Origin: Anaerolineales bacterium
GTDB lineage: Bacteria > Chloroflexota > Anaerolineae > Anaerolineales > Villigracilaceae
Direction: 5' to 3'
Assembly: GCA_025938055.1 (NCBI GenBank)
Contig: JAICQC010000241.1
Span: forward strand, 1-7,269
DNA length: 7,269 nucleotides
The translations under genes were made by a program, and so were the position numbers. Positions 4,441 to 7,269 of the stretch are shown one piece after another (the first letter of the stretch is position 1; every line of letters begins with the position of its first letter). The notes beneath the pieces were generated by a model. It had not been told where the DNA came from. It saw only the letters and a program-made list of their open reading frames with translations, and ran no database searches.

Positions 4441-5784
4441 TTATTCGCCAACAAGTTCTTTGAAGCGCGGATCATCGCGTATGTTATCGAAATCTGGGTC
4501 TATCCTCGCCCACTGCCCAGTAGCTTGTTGGCTTTGGATCCCAATTTCGAGAAGCCTCAGAGCCTGATCAGTGTTCCCAAGAATACTCTCAAAGCAAGCT
4601 CGATTATATTCAGGTTCCATAATCGCCATTTGTCGTGCCATCTTCGCCTGCTTATTTGCTTCGGCACTTCTTCCTAGTTTTCGCAAAACATCCGATAAAG
4701 ATGCCCTTGCCAGGACATGATTGGGGTAACTCTTGAGCGCTTTTTCATAATCCTTGATTGCGTCCTCCAGCGCGCCCTTAAGTTGTAATAGGTTGCCTCG
4801 ATTGTAAAAAGCTTCTGTTATTTCTTCGGGAGTTGCCTCAGCGCCGAGAACCTCACCAAAATCTGCTAATGCGCCATCAATATCACCCTGGATTCTTTTG
4901 ACAACACCGCGATTGATAAAGGCTCTGGTCGCATGAGCATTGAGGCGAATAGCTGTATTGTAGTCCGAAATCGCTCTATCTAAATCACCCTTGTCTCGGT
5001 ACACGTTACCTCGGTTGTTATATGTTTCTGCTTCATCTGGCTTCATACCAATTGCTAGGTCGTAATCTTGGATTGCATCAGCAAAGTTACCCTTCTGACG
5101 CTGTGCAATTCCACGATTGTAGTAAGCATCATAACTAGGGTTCAAGCGGATGGATTCCGAAAAACAACGAATGGCCTCGTCAATGTCATCACTTGAAGCA
5201 AATACATAACCCCGCCCAAGCCATTCTTGAGCAGCAAGTTCATTTCTTCCAATGGAAGGAACCTCGTCTACAGCAGCTTTCTGAATTCTAGTAATCGCTG
5301 CGGCCTCGTCGGTCAGAGCCTGCAAATGAATATCTTCCAGAGCAACATTTAGATAACGACGGCGAAGTTTCTCAAATCCCTCTTCCATGTAGTCAGCAAT
5401 GAGGCGAAGCCCATTATAGGTACTAAGGGATTCAAGTTTACCATTCAAGAATGGTTGAACCGTAGCACTGCCAAAATCAAAGCCCTCCAACATGACTGGA
5501 ATAATGTTCCGTCGCTCAACTATCGCTGTTTCGATTTCTCTTCTGAGCCAATCGCCAGGTTCATTACATCGTTCTAGCGTAGATGGAGCGAGGATAACAA
5601 CAAAGTGGGCCTTTGCTCTGATATGATCGATAATTGCTCTTTCAAAACTCCCACTGTCAATACTCTGATAATCCATGAAAACATCAAACCCGTGATGGGT
5701 AAGGTCTTGATATATACAATATGCCCAAGGGAAGTTTGTGCGGCGATAACTGATGAAAACTGTCTTTTCGATCCGCGCTGTCAT
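4441..5784 (-). CDS. TIR-domain/TPR-repeat protein, 447 residues, possible NAD-cleaving effector or signalling protein
   Basis: The N-terminal TIR domain (about 7-135) opens with VFISYRR (9-15), continues with FDVFMDYQSIDSG (33-45) and FVVILAPSTL (61-70), and carries the W-x-x-x-E pattern WLRRE (79-83) with E83 in the position expected for the catalytic Glu of TIR NADases. A linker (140-183) leads to about six to seven TPR motifs from 184 to about 420, with the consensus clear in YYNRGIAQRQKGNFADAI (221-238), YNNRGNVYRDKGDLDRAI (255-272) and FYNRGNLLQLKGALEDAI (326-343). It ends with IDPDFDNIRDDPRF, a common C-cap of bacterial TPR proteins. AGGAG lies 6 nt before the ATG. There is no signal peptide, so it is cytosolic. 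TIR-TPR fusions are known in bacteria, and some TIR proteins act in antiphage defence. That role is inferred here, and no sensor partner gene is visible. Confidence 0.92.
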   Translation of the reverse strand: MTARIEKTVFISYRRTNFPWAYCIYQDLTHHGFDVFMDYQSIDSGSFERAIIDHIRAKAHFVVILAPSTLERCNEPGDWLRREIETAIVERRNIIPVMLEGFDFGSATVQPFLNGKLESLSTYNGLRLIADYMEEGFEKLRRRYLNVALEDIHLQALTDEAAAITRIQKAAVDEVPSIGRNELAAQEWLGRGYVFASSDDIDEAIRCFSESIRLNPSYDAYYNRGIAQRQKGNFADAIQDYDLAIGMKPDEAETYNNRGNVYRDKGDLDRAISDYNTAIRLNAHATRAFINRGVVKRIQGDIDGALADFGEVLGAEATPEEITEAFYNRGNLLQLKGALEDAIKDYEKALKSYPNHVLARASLSDVLRKLGRSAEANKQAKMARQMAIMEPEYNRACFESILGNTDQALRLLEIGIQSQQATGQWARIDPDFDNIRDDPRFKELVGE

Positions 5785-6296
5785 ACGATGCTCCTGCTGT
5801 CTACAATAATAGCATTATGCAGTGATAGCCCAGAGGCCTGACTAATCTCTATGGAAGCCCCTATATTTTACGTTAAACAGAAGTGAGGAACCTTGCGATT
5901 TTATGTGTAATAAACTCAACGAACTATCATCCTAAACTGAGAAAAAGTGATCTGAAATATACGGTAAATGGGGAAAAGGCACCAAGGGCTTATGAGTCAC
6001 CTAACCTGTGCCGTTTAGGTTTTGATTTTTGACGCCCAGCACATTGCGCATTTCGTCCGAATAGGCGGTAAACCGACTGTACGTACTATAATGGCTCCAT
6101 GGTCGCGTCTGCGCCAATTCTTGCCACAAAGTTTTATATCCCCATTTCTGCCTAAAGCCATCGTCCGTACTCGCCTGATCGAGCGCAGGATTATTGCCGA
6201 GATGGTAACCGCGGGGATAGCTGGGCAGTAGCGATCCGCTCCAGACTAACAAAGTCATCGTTTCACTAAATCCAGATGTACAGGATAGGCTTTTTC
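5785..6296. other. Intergenic stretch upstream of the TIR-TPR gene
   Basis: The stretch is AT-rich between about 5800 and 5970, with stops in all frames, and presumably carries the TIR-TPR promoter. I see no consensus -35/-10 pair I would defend. The part 6001-6296 contains one weak minus-strand open frame (listed separately) and must also hold the promoter of the arabinofuranosidase gene, which I cannot point to. Confidence 0.5.
6001..6258 (-). pseudogene. Doubtful 85-residue open frame, possibly a broken secreted-protein gene
   Basis: The frame runs from ATG 6258-6256 to TAG 6003-6001 and encodes a Tyr/Trp-rich sequence (LPSYPRGYHLGNNPALDQ, KTLWQELAQTRPW, SHYSTYSRFTAYSDEMR) that looks like real protein. 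It has no ribosome site. A further ATG at 6298-6296 begins [10 protein letters not shown] and then stops. One base change would join the two frames into a Lys-Lys plus hydrophobic leader, suggesting a frameshifted exported protein. It could equally be noncoding DNA upstream of the arabinofuranosidase gene. No family is recognised. Confidence 0.25.
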
Positions 6297-7269
6297 ATGT
6301 CAATACCCAAGGCACAGGTTTTCCTCGATCGAAATCGAACCATTGCCCCCATATCCCCTTTGCTGTTTGGTGGATTTGCGGAACACATGGGTCGCTGCAT
6401 TTACGAGGGAATCTATGATCCCAAGTCACCCTACGCGGACGAACGCGGTCTTCGCCAGGATGTGATAGAGGCGTTGCGCGAGCAGGCGTATACGGTGATC
6501 CGCTACCCGGGCGGCAACTTTTTAAGTGGGTATCACTGGCTGGACGGTGTTGGTCCGAAAGACCAGCGCCCGCGCCGGCGCGAGCTTGCCTGGCAGTCTT
6601 TAGAGACCAATCAATTTGGCACAAACGAATTTATGGAATTCTGCCGGACCATCGATGCGGCGCCAATGCTGGGAGTCAATATGGGCACGGGAACGATCCA
6701 ATCGGCGTCTGATCTCGTGGAGTACTGCAATGTGGCAAATGGCACCTACTGGTCAGACTTGCGCGTCAGTCATGGTGTCCGCGAGCCTCACAACGTACGC
6801 TATTGGTGTGTCGGCAATGAAATGGACGGCCCGTGGCAGATCGGTCACCTGGATGCAGTGGCATACGGCAACAAGGCGCTGGAAGCCACAAAAATGATGA
6901 AATTACAGGATCCATCCATCAAAACAATTCTATGTGGGTCCTCTCATGACCAAATGCCAACCTATCCAGACTGGGATCGCACAGTTCTTGAAATTGCCTG
7001 GGACCATACGGATTACCTTTCCATGCATTATTATGCAGCCAATCCAGAGGATGATACAGCGAGTTATCTGGCTCGCGCGGTTCACCTAGAACGCTTTGTG
7101 GACACCCTGGAAGGAACCCTGCGCTATGTAAAAGCCAAACGGCGCAGCCAACACGATATCTATCTTTCCTGGGATGAGTGGCAAGTCTGGTATAAGGGTG
7201 ACCCCATGCACGGAAACTGGACGGAAGCTCCTCATCTAGCGGAGGAAATCTATAACTTAGAGGATGCAC
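6297..7269 (+). CDS. abfA: GH51 alpha-L-arabinofuranosidase, N-terminal 324 residues; 3' end outside window
   Basis: Releases terminal L-arabinofuranosyl residues from arabinoxylan or arabinan oligosaccharides; members of this family without a signal peptide, like this one, are usually cytosolic. The (beta/alpha)8 catalytic domain is evident: [19 protein letters not shown] (24-42), [14 protein letters not shown] (68-81), [10 protein letters not shown] (108-117), NMGTGT (128-133), [13 protein letters not shown] (169-181) with E175 as acid/base, SMHYY (242-246), and [10 protein letters not shown] (290-299) with E294 as nucleophile. These two positions equal those I recall for the Geobacillus stearothermophilus enzyme, which supports the start at ATG 6297. 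An in-frame ATG at 6276 would add seven residues. AGG lies 7 nt upstream, a modest ribosome site. The C-terminal beta domain is beyond the edge. It diverges from the leftward genes. Confidence 0.95.
   Translation, partial: MSIPKAQVFLDRNRTIAPISPLLFGGFAEHMGRCIYEGIYDPKSPYADERGLRQDVIEALREQAYTVIRYPGGNFLSGYHWLDGVGPKDQRPRRRELAWQSLETNQFGTNEFMEFCRTIDAAPMLGVNMGTGTIQSASDLVEYCNVANGTYWSDLRVSHGVREPHNVRYWCVGNEMDGPWQIGHLDAVAYGNKALEATKMMKLQDPSIKTILCGSSHDQMPTYPDWDRTVLEIAWDHTDYLSMHYYAANPEDDTASYLARAVHLERFVDTLEGTLRYVKAKRRSQHDIYLSWDEWQVWYKGDPMHGNWTEAPHLAEEIYNLEDA

Noticed and set aside
6251..6275. Second LacI-type operator upstream of the arabinofuranosidase
   Set aside because: Only one half-site (CGTTTCA) is present; the other half does not match.
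6003..6320. 10-bp inverted repeat AACCTGTGCC (6003-6012) and GGCACAGGTT (6311-6320), like ends of a small mobile element
   Set aside because: The right copy lies inside conserved codons of the arabinofuranosidase, similarity stops sharply after 10 bp, and a match of this length over about 300 bp can be chance.
6295..7269. Minus-strand open frames opposite the GH51 gene (6295-6624, 6919-7269)
   Set aside because: They are shadows of the conserved arabinofuranosidase frame, which carries both catalytic glutamates.
1..7269. CRISPR array, tRNA or rRNA gene
   Set aside because: No regularly spaced short repeats, no recognisable tRNA arms and no rRNA-like conserved stretches were seen on either strand.

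Overview
The window looks like a bacterial chromosome segment: Shine-Dalgarno sites precede most genes, genes overlap, and there is a lipobox signal peptide. A free-living plant-polysaccharide degrader is likely. The Pro/Thr-rich secretion linker, the Ala/Gln-rich lipoprotein with a membrane anchor and the frequent intergenic palindromes would fit Chloroflexota (Anaerolineae-like). That assignment is an inference from style, not from a marker gene.

Layout. A secreted GH5 (subfamily 1-like) endoglucanase reads leftward off the left edge (960 to 1, minus strand). A GH51 alpha-L-arabinofuranosidase reads rightward off the right edge (6297 to 7269, plus strand). Both are truncated only by the window. 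Between these divergent glycan-degradation genes lies about 5.3 kb of accessory DNA. On the minus strand it holds a TIR-TPR protein (5784-4441), an Ala/Gln-rich lipoprotein with one membrane segment (3691-2762), an overlapping unknown 215-residue gene (2781-2134), a frameshifted CsbD-like stress gene (about 2116-1870) and a small basic 66-residue protein (1760-1560).

The gaps are rich in remnants and structure. A 155-bp segment is repeated directly at 1201-1353 and 4186-4340, about 90% identical, and appears to be the 3' end of a lost plus-strand gene. A CBS-domain-like tail with an amber codon lies at 3727-3870. There are several long perfect hairpins, including a 37-nt palindrome at 1405-1441 and a 17-bp stem at 3913-3955, and a LacI-type operator-like palindrome sits just upstream of the endoglucanase.

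How it fits together. The two outer enzymes would attack cellulose or beta-glucan and arabinose side chains of hemicellulose, with the endoglucanase possibly under sugar-responsive repressor control. The central block looks like an acquired, partly decaying island. Its most interesting intact parts are the TIR-TPR protein, which may be an NAD-cleaving immune or signalling effector, and the translationally coupled lipoprotein/215-residue pair of unknown function.
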